Below are positions 46,524-55,966 of a stretch of DNA of 64,000 bases, one piece after another. The notes below the pieces were generated by a model. The model did no database searches. It was not told where the DNA came from and saw only the letters and a program-made list of their open reading frames with translations. Every line of letters begins with the position of its first letter. Within the stretch, counting starts at the first letter, position 1. The translations under genes and the position numbers were made by a program. This DNA is from Alteromonadaceae bacterium XY-R5 (GTDB lineage Bacteria; Pseudomonadota; Gammaproteobacteria; Enterobacterales; Alteromonadaceae): NCBI GenBank assembly GCA_001660395.1, contig LXWE01000001.1:992001-1056000 (forward strand), written 5' to 3'.

Positions 46524-47450
46524 CTATAACAAACCATTTAACCGCAACCACTGTTGCAGATCCAAAAACCAATCGTAAGTATGACGCATACCAAAGCCGT
46601 GGCCGCCTGTTGGTAACAGCAGTAATTGCACGCTAATCTGCTTATCACGCAATGCCTGATAGTAAGCCAGGGAATTTTCCACCGGCACCGCTTTGTCATC
46701 GTTAGCATGAACAATAAAGGCAGCAGGACTGTCGGCATTTACCTGCAACTCATTGGAAAATGCATCTTCATCAGCCTTGCTGGCATTTTTCCCTAAGAGC
46801 AAATCATGGGAACCTTGATGCGTCAGGCCAGGCTGCATGCTGATAACTGGATACACCAGAACCTGAAACGCGGGCTTTACATCAGAGGCCTGACTACCTG
46901 TATCAACCGGTGTATTAAAATGCGTGGCGGCGCTCGCCGCTAAATGACCACCGGCAGAAAACCCCATAACACCAATCTGCGCAGGGTTTAACTGCCATTG
47001 CTGACTATGCTGTTTTACCGTAGCAAGTGCCTGCTGCAGATCCTGCAACGGACCAAACTGTTGCTGTGCCATGGTGGTGGCAGATGGCATGCGGTATTTG
47101 AGCACAAACGCCGTGACACCCAGCCCAGCCAATCGCTTGGCCACATCATGTCCTTCTTTATCAATGGCAACACCACGATATCCCCCACCGGGACAAATCA
47201 CCACAGCGGTACCGTTACGCATTTGTGGATCCGGCCAGTAAGCAGTAAGGGTGGGCTGCGATATCTTTTCAATAAAGCGATTATTGATTTCGGTGCGGGA
47301 GACAAATTCATTATCTGCACTAACGAGGGCTCCTGGGATTACGCCTGGGTATAACGCCACGTTTTCCGCGACTGGTTGAAAAGGGCTCACCGATGCGCAT
47401 CCCCCCAATAACAAAAACAACACCACGAAGGTTCCTAACACTCGACACAT
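46524..47450 (-). CDS. Lipoprotein alpha/beta hydrolase (BD-FAE/esterase type)
   Basis: A 308-residue hydrolase. The start at 47450 gives a lipoprotein signal (MCRVLGTFVVLFLLLGGC, lipobox LGGC). The body has VVICPGGGYRGVAIDKEG (oxyanion-hole HGG-like), nucleophile GFSAGGHLAASAA, the acid in VHANDDKAVP and His in GGHGFGMRHT. These match bacterial acetyl-xylan or feruloyl esterase-like proteins of the dienelactone/BD-FAE group. Periplasmic or surface lipid-anchored; substrate unknown. An earlier in-frame Met lacks a lipobox context. Confidence 0.85.
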   Translation of the reverse strand: MCRVLGTFVVLFLLLGGCASVSPFQPVAENVALYPGVIPGALVSADNEFVSRTEINNRFIEKISQPTLTAYWPDPQMRNGTAVVICPGGGYRGVAIDKEGHDVAKRLAGLGVTAFVLKYRMPSATTMAQQQFGPLQDLQQALATVKQHSQQWQLNPAQIGVMGFSAGGHLAASAATHFNTPVDTGSQASDVKPAFQVLVYPVISMQPGLTHQGSHDLLLGKNASKADEDAFSNELQVNADSPAAFIVHANDDKAVPVENSLAYYQALRDKQISVQLLLLPTGGHGFGMRHTYDWFLDLQQWLRLNGLL

Positions 47451-47660
47451 ATCCCCACATCCCTTTGAATAAAGCACTCGGGCATTATGACTCAGGCCCA
47501 CAATAAAGCGCGAAAAAGTCTCAAATTTATTAAGATAAGAACCAAGCCAAAAGTAAAAACAGCTTATGAATCAAACGATAATCCTTATGTAACCGTTACA
47601 TTGTCGGTTACACTCGGTGCTTTAAAGGAATAAGAAGAGCATCTGTAAAGGAGTATTACA

Positions 47661-50294
47661 GTGACCAGACTGCGGCAATCCTCAGGGATAATGGGCATTT
47701 TCATGCTTGGGTTAATTTGGATAACGCAATCCGTTCAGGCACAAACTTCGGAGAATGGTTATCAATTTTCTCCCGAGCCTGCCTGGGTAACGCCTATCAT
47801 CCTAAACGATGTTGCGGAATCCGTCGCCACAGCCCAAAGCAAAGAACAGGCATATTTACTGGTCGATCGTCAGTATAACGCCACGCTTGCCACGCCTGCC
47901 TCATATCATCACTTCGCAATTAAAGCCCTCAATCCTGCAGGCATTGAAGATGTCTCAAAAATAGAGATCGAGTTTGATCCCAGTTACGAAAGCATTCACA
48001 TCAACCGTATTTTGATCCACCGGAATGGCCAAACCGAAAATCGCGCCCAGCGAGCCAGATTTCACCTATTCCAAACCGAAGACGAAGTGGAGTATCAGCT
48101 GTATAACGGCGATAAAACCCTGAACATCCTGCTGGATGATGTGCGGGTTGGCGACATCGTTGAATACAGTTATACCGCTGTTGGCACAAACCCTGTGTAT
48201 GCGGGGCATTTTAGCCGCGCCCTGTCGTTTGCCTGGTCAGTGCCGGTTGATAATGTGTCCTATCGCATTTTGTGGCCGACACAACGCCCTTTGCAAATAA
48301 AAAACCATCTTACCGAGCTTGAATATCAACTTAAACAGCGCGGAAACACACTGGACTATCAATGGCAATCAGGTCCAACCGAGAGCATTAGCAACGATGA
48401 TGATGCTCCCGACTGGTTTAATCCATATGCCACTATCTATGTCAGTGATATGCAAAGCTGGGCGCAGGTCGCAGACTGGGCTAAACCGCTCTATCAAGCC
48501 CAGCCAGGCAGTGTACAGACACAAATTGATCTGCTTGCCGAGCAAAATACCGGCGCAGCCAATCGTCTGCTTGCCGCCCTGCGCTTTACCCAGGAAGAGA
48601 TCCGCTACCTGGGTATAGAATTAGGTGCAAACTCGCATCAGCCACATAGCCCTGCGCAAGTACTGCAACAGCGTTACGGTGACTGTAAAGATAAGTCTCT
48701 ACTGTTGGTCAGCCTGCTCAAAGGATTGGACATTGACGCAAGTGTCGCGCTGGTAAACACAGAGAATGGCCGCAACTTGCCTGACTTACCCCCTTCGCCA
48801 CTCAAATTCGATCACGCTATCGTTCGCGCCCAATTGAATGGAAAAAGCTACTGGCTCGATCCGACTCGTAAATATCAGGCCGGCGATTTAGCCCATATCT
48901 ATCAGCCTAATTTTGATTTCGCGCTGGTCGTCAATGATGGAGAACTGATGTCGATGGCGCGGGATGAAAAGGGTAAAAACAACAAACGCGTCGAAGAGTT
49001 TTTCGATTTGCAGTCGAATCCGGATGAAGCACGCTACGAAATTGTTACCCGCTATCAGGGGTATTTCGCCGATAACTATCGCCGCCAGTTAAGCAAAAAT
49101 ACCCTTGAAGACCTGCAAAAAGATTATTTGGATTTTACCCGTGGCTATTATCCAAGCGCTCAGGTTCATCGCGATATCCAGGTATTTGATGATAAGAATG
49201 ACAACCAAATTACCGTCAAAGAGTTTTATACCATCCCATCTTTCTGGCAAAAGGATGACACGAGCGATTACGTTTACCTTGAGTTCGTGCCGTTTCTCAT
49301 CAGTGATCATCTTCAAAGCATCGAGAATACCGAACGAAAATCGCCGCTCGACGTGCAATATCCTATGCACTTAACCCAAACTTCCCGCATCCTGACGCCC
49401 AAAGATTCGAGCTTTGAAACTTATCACCAGGAGATTCAGGATGCCGCCTTTAATTACAGCAGCGATGTCACCTTTAGCAACGATATACTGGTGCTGGAAT
49501 ACCGCTTCGACAGCCTGACCAATACTGTCGAGGCTGGGCGGGTGGCAGAATATGCTGAGAATATCGAATCGATGCTAGACGATAATTATTTTCAGATAGA
49601 GATGATCGATCCTGCTCTCCATTTTGGCGAATATAAATTTGATAAGGATGATCTCAACTGGCCATTGGTAATGTTCAGCCTGTTATCGTTGAGTATGGCC
49701 ACTTGGCTGGCAATCAAAATTACCCATTACGATCCCCCAGCACGGCAGACGAATACTAAGCCTGATGAGGCCAAGTCAGGCATAGGTGGCTGGTTAATCC
49801 TGCCCATGCTGGGACTCCTTATTGCACCTTTGTCACAGTTATTGAGCATCCAACAGCTGATGTATCTGATGTCTGCCAGACAATGGGCTATCGTCGCGTA
49901 TGAATACTCGGGGCAGCTACAGGCAGTGCTCTATTCCGAGGTATTTATGAATATTTTCTTCTTCACCTGTTTGCTTGCGCTGCTTTGGCTGTTTTTTAAA
50001 AAACGTAGCAGTCTGCCGCACAGTTACATTGCCTTTACCGCACTTTATTTGCTGGTATTTGCTGTCGATCTCTACCTACTGGAAATGGTGGGAGGTGAAG
50101 ACTGGGCCGTGACTCAGGAGGATCAAATCGCTCTAATCGCTGAGACCATTACGGCCGTTGTCTGGATTAGCTACTTTTTGCTGTCACAGCGAGTGAGAGG
50201 GACATTCGTCAATCGCCGTCGCACAAAGGCTCTGGCGGTTGACGACAATTATACATCTGATACGAATGCTCCTGAGACGTCATCGCTCAATTAA
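47661..50294 (+). CDS. DUF3857-transglutaminase-DUF2569 membrane protein
   Basis: An 877-residue protein starting with GTG at 47661 (AAAGGAG upstream); signal peptide ends near SVQAQ. Residues about 60-220 are DUF3857 (YNGDKTLNILLDDVRVGDIVEYSY); a transglutaminase core follows (LRFTQEEIRYLGIELG, QRYGDCKDKSLLL with Cys342, FDHAIVRA with its His). A first membrane helix lies near 670-690, and a C-terminal DUF2569 membrane part (SGIGGWLILPMLGLLIAPLSQLL) spans to about residue 860. DUF3857-transglutaminase proteins are periplasmic and of unknown role. The 3' end overlaps the convergent hypothetical gene by 4 bp. Confidence 0.85.
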   Translation: MTRLRQSSGIMGIFMLGLIWITQSVQAQTSENGYQFSPEPAWVTPIILNDVAESVATAQSKEQAYLLVDRQYNATLATPASYHHFAIKALNPAGIEDVSKIEIEFDPSYESIHINRILIHRNGQTENRAQRARFHLFQTEDEVEYQLYNGDKTLNILLDDVRVGDIVEYSYTAVGTNPVYAGHFSRALSFAWSVPVDNVSYRILWPTQRPLQIKNHLTELEYQLKQRGNTLDYQWQSGPTESISNDDDAPDWFNPYATIYVSDMQSWAQVADWAKPLYQAQPGSVQTQIDLLAEQNTGAANRLLAALRFTQEEIRYLGIELGANSHQPHSPAQVLQQRYGDCKDKSLLLVSLLKGLDIDASVALVNTENGRNLPDLPPSPLKFDHAIVRAQLNGKSYWLDPTRKYQAGDLAHIYQPNFDFALVVNDGELMSMARDEKGKNNKRVEEFFDLQSNPDEARYEIVTRYQGYFADNYRRQLSKNTLEDLQKDYLDFTRGYYPSAQVHRDIQVFDDKNDNQITVKEFYTIPSFWQKDDTSDYVYLEFVPFLISDHLQSIENTERKSPLDVQYPMHLTQTSRILTPKDSSFETYHQEIQDAAFNYSSDVTFSNDILVLEYRFDSLTNTVEAGRVAEYAENIESMLDDNYFQIEMIDPALHFGEYKFDKDDLNWPLVMFSLLSLSMATWLAIKITHYDPPARQTNTKPDEAKSGIGGWLILPMLGLLIAPLSQLLSIQQLMYLMSARQWAIVAYEYSGQLQAVLYSEVFMNIFFFTCLLALLWLFFKKRSSLPHSYIAFTALYLLVFAVDLYLLEMVGGEDWAVTQEDQIALIAETITAVVWISYFLLSQRVRGTFVNRRRTKALAVDDNYTSDTNAPETSSLN

Positions 50295-50638
50295 ACCGAG
50301 AAGCGTGCCAGGCGGCTTTCCCAGTCGCCGTCATGTTCTTCTTCACAACGCTCTTCGCTATCAAAACGTACATGCCGATTCGGCTGCTTTAACACCACGC
50401 CCATTTTCAACAGTTGTGCGTGTACCGCTTTACAGAATTTAGGTTTTAACGCTTCTGCGGCCTGCATTTGCGCATCTGAGCTAAACACACAGGTAACTAA
50501 TAGACTGCCAGGAAAATGGTTATAACGAACCGTGTGAGTGAGCCATTCAAAGCCATCTGCCCATCCCTTAGCATCTTCGCAGACTATGGTCAGGGCCTTA
50601 ATTAAACTCGCTTCACGCTTTTTAACGGTAGTACTCAT
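50291..50638 (-). CDS. Hypothetical protein, 115 aa
   Basis: Not confidently recognised. A soluble protein with phrases AKGWADGFEWLTHTVRYNHFPGSLLVTCVFSSD and VRFDSEERCEEEHDGDWESRLARF. It resembles a small conserved family in marine gammaproteobacteria and Pseudomonas which is sometimes named Fis-family regulator, but I see no helix-turn-helix. It starts MSTTVKKREASLIKAL. Confidence 0.65.
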   Translation of the reverse strand: MSTTVKKREASLIKALTIVCEDAKGWADGFEWLTHTVRYNHFPGSLLVTCVFSSDAQMQAAEALKPKFCKAVHAQLLKMGVVLKQPNRHVRFDSEERCEEEHDGDWESRLARFSV

Positions 50639-50713
50639 TGCAAAACAACAGCCTGTATTAATGTTACAAACCGCGAGTATACCTTATACACGTCTGATAC
50701 TGGCAGATAATCA

Positions 50714-50737
50714 AACTGCGGGCTTTCACCCGCAGTT
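50714..50737 (-). terminator. Hairpin terminator after the PEP-CTERM-like gene
   Basis: AACTGCGGG and CCCGCAGTT pair around CTTTCA just after the stop of the gene at 50746-51309 (minus). Followed on the minus strand by TGATTATC, a poor T-run. Confidence 0.7.
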
Positions 50738-50745
50738 GTCGTAAA

Positions 50746-51309
50746 TCAATATGACGCTTGTCTTCTGCGCAAAAACGCGGTCATCAGTGCTAATGCGAGT
50801 AACAGGGTCAGAAACGTTTTTGGCGCGGAGACATCTACCTGCGCAAGTTCAAACGACACCGGCACAATTTCAGTGTGCTGATACAACACACTAAGCGTAG
50901 AGCTACGCACAAACAAATCCCCCGACGTTACTGTAAGAACAACATGTAAAATACCGTCGAGTAACGAATCAACTTCCAGTTTGTAATTTGGCACACCGGT
51001 ATTCACTTCCAGATAATCCACCTCACTGCCATCGGCAGTAATCAGCAGATACTCAGACTCGCCTGCGATACCCTGACGGGTATTGTCGGCATCACCATCA
51101 TCAAATACATTCAGATTCAACCAGGCGGATTTAATAACATCCGTCAGGCTGTCAAAGCCTAGCGCGTTAATATCATGGGTAAAGGTATAGCTGGTACCCG
51201 CGCTTAACAGCAGGTCGCCACTTAACATTTGCTCGTCCTCAATTTTAAGAACCGCGGCAGATGCCAGCATAGGAAGGGCGCAAAAGACTAACGTCAGAAA
51301 CCTATTCAT
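50746..51309 (-). CDS. Exported protein with PEP-CTERM-like sorting tail
   Basis: A 187-residue protein with a signal peptide (ALPMLASA) and a C-terminal tail VSAPKTFLTLLLALALMTAFLRRRQ: a short VSAP motif, a membrane helix and an Arg-rich end. That layout is the exosortase (PEP-CTERM) signal as seen in Alteromonadales, where VSAP or similar replaces VPEP. The mature part is beta-rich (LNLNVFDDGDADNTRQ, VVLTVTSGD). Likely a surface or matrix protein. No exosortase gene is in the window. Confidence 0.72.
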   Translation of the reverse strand: MNRFLTLVFCALPMLASAAVLKIEDEQMLSGDLLLSAGTSYTFTHDINALGFDSLTDVIKSAWLNLNVFDDGDADNTRQGIAGESEYLLITADGSEVDYLEVNTGVPNYKLEVDSLLDGILHVVLTVTSGDLFVRSSTLSVLYQHTEIVPVSFELAQVDVSAPKTFLTLLLALALMTAFLRRRQASY

Positions 51310-51623
51310 TACTGCAACTCCAATTAAATGAATACTGAACCAATCGCCAATCTGATATGAGCATTCTATGTGCCAAGTTATATCTTGTTGAATCCACTAT
51401 TGTTTATAAAACAATCAAAACAGAGTGTAAATTTAGCAGACACGCGGGGCTCAACTGTTCAACAAACAGACACCAAAGCCACTCCAGCTGCGCATTTAGA
51501 CCAATTAACTGCCCATAACTCGAAAAATAGTAATCATTTTCAACGAATTGCTTGATTTTACGCACACATGCAAATGATAATAATTCTCCTTTGCAAAAAT
51601 ACAATTCGGGAATTCACACTAGA
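51310..51623. other. Promoter region between the PEP-CTERM-like gene and the second TonB receptor
   Basis: About 314 AT-rich bp. It holds the Fur box at 51573-51591. A reading frame that opens upstream at 51552 is in frame with the receptor but runs through the Fur box, so it is not taken as the start. Confidence 0.55.
51573..51591. promoter_or_regulatory. Probable Fur box upstream of the second TonB receptor
   Basis: AATGATAATAATTCTCCTT matches the Fur consensus at 11 of 19 positions, with a clear GATAAT core. It lies 33 bp before the ATG at 51624. Confidence 0.6.
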
Positions 51624-53741
51624 ATGCGCGTATCAACTCTCACTTTAGCAACCCTTGCGGGCTTGTCTGCTAACAGTTTTGCTGACCAAACAGCTGAACC
51701 GCTCGAAACCATTCAAGTGGTGGGCCGTGCACAGCAGTTTTATCTGGACAGCAACACTCGCGTGGGCACCAAAACAGATGCAGAGTTGATGGAAATTCCA
51801 TTGTCAGTGCAGGTACTTCCAAGACAGTTGATCGAAGATCAGGCTGCACGTGATATCACCGATCTGTACCGTGCCATCGCAGGGGTGAGCGAATTTAGCT
51901 ATTCCGGCGTGACTTTCCGTGGCTTTCGCGACGACGGCAACGTCTTTTATGACGGCGTCCGCGGAGACCCGTTTTCTGGCTTTAGTGTGCCGCAATTATT
52001 CAATGTTGAGCGCGTAGAAATTCTAAAAGGCCCAGCGGCTGCCCTGTATGGCGGCGGTGAGCCCGGCGGTATGATCAATTATATCTCGCGTCAGCCAAGC
52101 TTTACTGAGAGCAAAAACCTGACATTGAGCACCGGAAATTACAATCTGGGTGGTGCCTCGCTAAACATGACTGGCGGCATCAATGATTCGGTCGCTTATC
52201 GCTTCGGCGCATTTTACGAAAAGCAGGACAGCTTCCGGAATAACGCCGATTCGGAAAACATTGAACTCGCCGGTGGGCTGCATTTCGCCCTGGGCGACAA
52301 TACCATGCTGCGTACAACCTACGATTACATCGTCCAGAATCTTGGTGGCGCACGTTTACGCGGCGTGCCTGTGGATGACAATGGCAACTTTCTGGTCAGC
52401 CGCAGTTATAACGCCAATGAAAAAAGCGACTACCAGGATTTAGAAGCTCTGGTACTGCAAGCTAACCTCACCCACGATTTTAGTGAGCAATTAAGTTTTA
52501 ACGGTACTCTACGCTATTTAGATAATGAGCGTAATCAGGCTTATCATGAATCCCAAAGCTGGGTTGATGTAAACGGTGATGGCGAAGCTAACATTGATGA
52601 CCAAACCATACGTCGAGAATACCGTAAACAATATCGCGCCAATGATGAAATCAGTCTTACCCTGGATTTTGTCTACGATACAACGCTGGCTGGCATGAAT
52701 AATACCCTGCTGTTTGGCGGCGACTGGCACACAGTAGATACCGACTATGACTACTGGCGTGCCCGCTATGAAAAAGACGGGGTCAAAAACCTGAATATTT
52801 TCACCCTCAATTATGGTGAAACGGATCCCAGTACGTATAACCTGACAAACCAAAACCGCGATGGTATGAAGCAAGAAAGAGCCAGTCTGTACTTGCAAGA
52901 TACCCTGCACTTCAACCCGCAATGGTCAGTCATGCTGGGTGCACGCTTTGATCATTTCCAGGAAAAGAGCAAAGAAACGCTAAGTGAATACACTGATAGC
53001 GATATATCACCACGCGTGGCTGTCACTTATACGCCAACGGCAGATGCAACCTTTTACGCCAATTACTCAGAAAGCTTCAACCCTGTATCATCAGATGATT
53101 ATGACGATGCCGGTGCCCAAACGCTGGCACCAGAAACCGGCAATCAAATTGAGCTGGGCGCGAAGCATAACTGGCTGAAAGGCAAAATCATGACCACCTT
53201 GTCCGTATATCAAATTGATAAAGAAAATATGGTGGCGTCTAACCCCGACTATATCGAAGGGGAAAACGATGATACCGAAGCCGCACTGATCAACTACGGA
53301 TTGATCGAAAGTCAGGGCGCAGAATTCACCCTGGTCGGCGACATTGGTGAAAACATCAGTGTGACCGCCAACTACGCCTACAACGATACCAAAATTGTAC
53401 GTGGTGACAGCTCTAACCTATCGGGGGAAACCGACCGTTTTGCCAATGCACCTCGCCATCAGGCCGGCTTATGGGCGCGTTACGCCTTAGCTGACATCAA
53501 CTCGGCAGTGGCGTTAGGGATGGATTACGTCAGTGAGCAGGTCAGTTTATCGGGTCAGACCGTAAAACCTTTCACCGTATTTGATGCCAGCTGGACCACC
53601 GAATGGCAGGCGGTAACGCTGAGTGTGAATGTAAAAAACCTGTTTGATAAAGTGTATGCCGTAAGCGGTTTTAGCGAACGCAATGGTCATTTCCCAGGGG
53701 CACCAAGAGAAGTGGTAGTGCAGCTAAGCTACGATTTTTAA
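51624..53741 (+). CDS. TonB-dependent siderophore receptor
   Basis: A 705-residue outer-membrane receptor. The start at 51624 gives a signal peptide (MRVSTLTLATLAGLSANSFA). Plug: ETIQVVGRAQQF (TonB box region), VGTKTDAELMEIPLSVQVLPRQLIEDQAARDITDLYRAIAGVSEF, GFRDDGNVFYDGVRG, VERVEILKGPAAALYGGGEPGGMINYISR. Barrel ends in REVVVQLSYDF with terminal Phe. The plug fits hydroxamate/ferrichrome-type (FhuA/FpvA-like) siderophore receptors. Iron control by the Fur box just upstream; the next gene encodes a PepSY membrane protein typical for reductive release of iron. Confidence 0.9.
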   Translation: MRVSTLTLATLAGLSANSFADQTAEPLETIQVVGRAQQFYLDSNTRVGTKTDAELMEIPLSVQVLPRQLIEDQAARDITDLYRAIAGVSEFSYSGVTFRGFRDDGNVFYDGVRGDPFSGFSVPQLFNVERVEILKGPAAALYGGGEPGGMINYISRQPSFTESKNLTLSTGNYNLGGASLNMTGGINDSVAYRFGAFYEKQDSFRNNADSENIELAGGLHFALGDNTMLRTTYDYIVQNLGGARLRGVPVDDNGNFLVSRSYNANEKSDYQDLEALVLQANLTHDFSEQLSFNGTLRYLDNERNQAYHESQSWVDVNGDGEANIDDQTIRREYRKQYRANDEISLTLDFVYDTTLAGMNNTLLFGGDWHTVDTDYDYWRARYEKDGVKNLNIFTLNYGETDPSTYNLTNQNRDGMKQERASLYLQDTLHFNPQWSVMLGARFDHFQEKSKETLSEYTDSDISPRVAVTYTPTADATFYANYSESFNPVSSDDYDDAGAQTLAPETGNQIELGAKHNWLKGKIMTTLSVYQIDKENMVASNPDYIEGENDDTEAALINYGLIESQGAEFTLVGDIGENISVTANYAYNDTKIVRGDSSNLSGETDRFANAPRHQAGLWARYALADINSAVALGMDYVSEQVSLSGQTVKPFTVFDASWTTEWQAVTLSVNVKNLFDKVYAVSGFSERNGHFPGAPREVVVQLSYDF

Positions 53742-53775
53742 GCACCGCGACAAGGTTAAATTCCATTCATCCAGG

Positions 53776-53800
53776 AGGCCGGCATCCAATGCCGGCCTTT
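53776..53800 (+). terminator. Terminator-like hairpin between receptor and PepSY gene
   Basis: GGCCGGCAT (53777-53785) and ATGCCGGCC (53789-53797) form a perfect 9-bp stem with a CCA loop, followed by TTTACTG. AGGAGG overlaps its 5' edge (53773-53778), and the ATG at 53789 in its 3' arm is in frame with the PepSY gene. Confidence 0.75.
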
Positions 53801-53830
53801 ACTGTTAGTAATAGGCGAAAAAAGCTGCTC

Positions 53831-55030
53831 ATGAAAAAGCATCAGTGGTACAACATTCATCATTGGGTCGGCCTGAAGCTATCGATATTGCTGTGCTTTA
53901 TTCTGGCAACCGGTACCCTCGCCGTTGTCTCAAATGAAATAGACTGGCTTACCAATCCGGCGATTCGCGCTGAACACAGTCAGCCTGTCGATAACATGAA
54001 TTGGACTGCTTTTTATCAGGCCGCTCAGCAACAGATTCAGCATGGTCAACTTTCCAGTTTGTCGGTGCCTTTACATCAGGGATTTAACGCCGAAGCCCTA
54101 ATGCTGGACAGTGAGCAAAAACGCCATCGTCTTTATTTTGATCCCGTCACGCTGGAGTTTCAGGGAGAAGGTAGCTGGATGAACTGGCAAACGACGTTAC
54201 GTCGTCTCCACCGTCATTTAATGCTGCCATTAAACTGGGGCCTGACTATCGTTGCCAGTACCGCCATCCTGATGCTGATCTCACTGATTTCAGGCCTAAT
54301 CCTGCATCCCCATTGGTGGCGTGGGTTGTGGCGTTTGCCCCGGCGATCTCATCCTCGGCTATTCTGGGGTGACTTGCACCGCCTGCTTGGGTTATGGAGC
54401 AGTTGGCTGTTACTGATTATCAGCCTCACCGGCATTTGGTATCTGGTTGAAAAATATGGCCTTGCGGCAAACTACCCGAAAGATGCCAACGCCATGAGTC
54501 CGCAGGCGCAATATCAAGCAGTACGGGTAAGCGACGCAACCTTCAAAACTATCATTGAAGCGGCCAACCAGCTGCGGCCAGAACTGAAAATCACGCAGGT
54601 TTACTTGCCAACCAAACCTGGTGGTACTGTACGCATCGATGGTCAGGCGGGCGAACTCCTGGTCAGAGACAGAGCGAACAATCTGGTCTTTGATCCTGTT
54701 AGTGGGGAATGGCTTTCTCAGCGTGTTGGCACAGATCTATCTGCCCATGTACGTATTTCAGAAGCGGCAGATCCGTTGCATTTTGGTACCTGGGGAGGAT
54801 ATCCAAGTAAGGTAGTATATTTTCTGTTTGGTACTGCCTTAACCTATGTCAGTCTAACGGGAACCTATCTATTTGCCTTGCGGTTACTGCGCGCAAATAT
54901 CAGTAAGAGCATGGGCCAGGGCGCACTGTTTGGTGCCGCTATCCGACAAATGGGAGGGATAAAATTTATTTCATCTGGCATCGTACTGATCGCCGTCATA
55001 CTGGCCTGCTACCAGCTACTCACTTACTAG
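53831..55030 (+). CDS. PepSY-associated membrane protein (ferric reductase-like)
   Basis: A 399-residue protein with about four membrane helices (near 14-36, 136-160, 190-212 and 345-368, plus the last segment near 380). His residues in helices (YNIHHWVGLKLS, HRHLMLPL, LHRLLG) suit haem ligands of this family. Two PepSY-like parts lie in the periplasmic loops. PepSY-TM proteins next to siderophore receptors are thought to reduce ferric siderophores in the periplasm. The start at 53831 (MKKHQWYNI) is chosen for its signal-anchor; the alternative ATG at 53789 adds 14 residues and has AGGAGG upstream. Confidence 0.85.
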   Translation: MKKHQWYNIHHWVGLKLSILLCFILATGTLAVVSNEIDWLTNPAIRAEHSQPVDNMNWTAFYQAAQQQIQHGQLSSLSVPLHQGFNAEALMLDSEQKRHRLYFDPVTLEFQGEGSWMNWQTTLRRLHRHLMLPLNWGLTIVASTAILMLISLISGLILHPHWWRGLWRLPRRSHPRLFWGDLHRLLGLWSSWLLLIISLTGIWYLVEKYGLAANYPKDANAMSPQAQYQAVRVSDATFKTIIEAANQLRPELKITQVYLPTKPGGTVRIDGQAGELLVRDRANNLVFDPVSGEWLSQRVGTDLSAHVRISEAADPLHFGTWGGYPSKVVYFLFGTALTYVSLTGTYLFALRLLRANISKSMGQGALFGAAIRQMGGIKFISSGIVLIAVILACYQLLTY

Positions 55031-55037
55031 CCTTCGG

Positions 55038-55691
55038 TTATTCGCTGTCTTTTGTATCACTGAGTTTGTCATAAGCGCCCTGTGCAATACCGACATTGCC
55101 AAGGGTTAGCTGGCCGTTATCAATCCCCAGCACTTTACCGGCCAGGATTTCATCCCGCGTAGAAAATAAGAAATCAGTTACCTCATCTTCCGAAGCATCG
55201 CCTTCCTGTAGATTGCGCGCAAACTGCTGGCTCAGGCTTAACTCATTTAACTGAGACAATGAAGACACGCGCTCCAAGCGCTCACTCAGTCGCGTATCGC
55301 GATTGAGATAATCCAGTAACGCCTGCTGTTTATCCGTCGGCTCATCATCGGCAACCAATTGCCACTTTCCATCTTCCATGGCAATGGGTGGCACTGACTC
55401 AAGGCCAAGATCTTCCGCTTTATCCGCCACTTCGTCGCTGACTTGTTTAAAGTAGAACTCCAGCATATCCGCAATAGTCGACTGACTAACCTTCGAATCT
55501 CCAGCATTAATTTTATCCACCAGCGCATCAATGCTCTGTACGTCCGTCAGACTGTCTTCAACCGTCTGCGCAGCCTCTAACGGCGAGCTTTTCGACATGT
55601 CCACCACAGACTGTAATGCCGCAGCTGAACTATTATCTTTGTCGAGATAATCAAATAAAGTCAGGCGATTAGTAGTGCTGGTCGTTTGCAT
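55038..55691 (-). CDS. Hypothetical protein, 217 aa
   Basis: Not recognised. An acidic, helical soluble protein without cysteine, signal peptide or membrane helix. Short repeated phrases occur: LTLFDYLDKDNSSAAALQSVVDMSKSSP and LLDYLNRDTRLSERLERVSSLSQLN share a DYLxxD...S pattern, suggesting an internal duplication. It converges on the PepSY gene with a 7-bp gap. Confidence 0.6.
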   Translation of the reverse strand: MQTTSTTNRLTLFDYLDKDNSSAAALQSVVDMSKSSPLEAAQTVEDSLTDVQSIDALVDKINAGDSKVSQSTIADMLEFYFKQVSDEVADKAEDLGLESVPPIAMEDGKWQLVADDEPTDKQQALLDYLNRDTRLSERLERVSSLSQLNELSLSQQFARNLQEGDASEDEVTDFLFSTRDEILAGKVLGIDNGQLTLGNVGIAQGAYDKLSDTKDSE

Positions 55692-55966
55692 GGTCTTGTC
55701 CTTCCGTCGACGATTATTTGGCGCGAATACCTGAGATAGGCTAAGTTCAGCAAGATCAACGCCAACATCGTTTTCAACACCGAGCGATTTTCAAAGCCCT
55801 GTCCATATCATCGCCTCGCCTCGAACAATCAAAATTTTTTACAAGATGGGCGCGCCTTTATACTGATTGATTAAATTTCAATCTTTTCATTAAATTACAA
55901 GCCATTATACTGGTTAAAAATCATCTCCCGTTTGATATATGAAACACCTAAAGACAGAGGATCACA

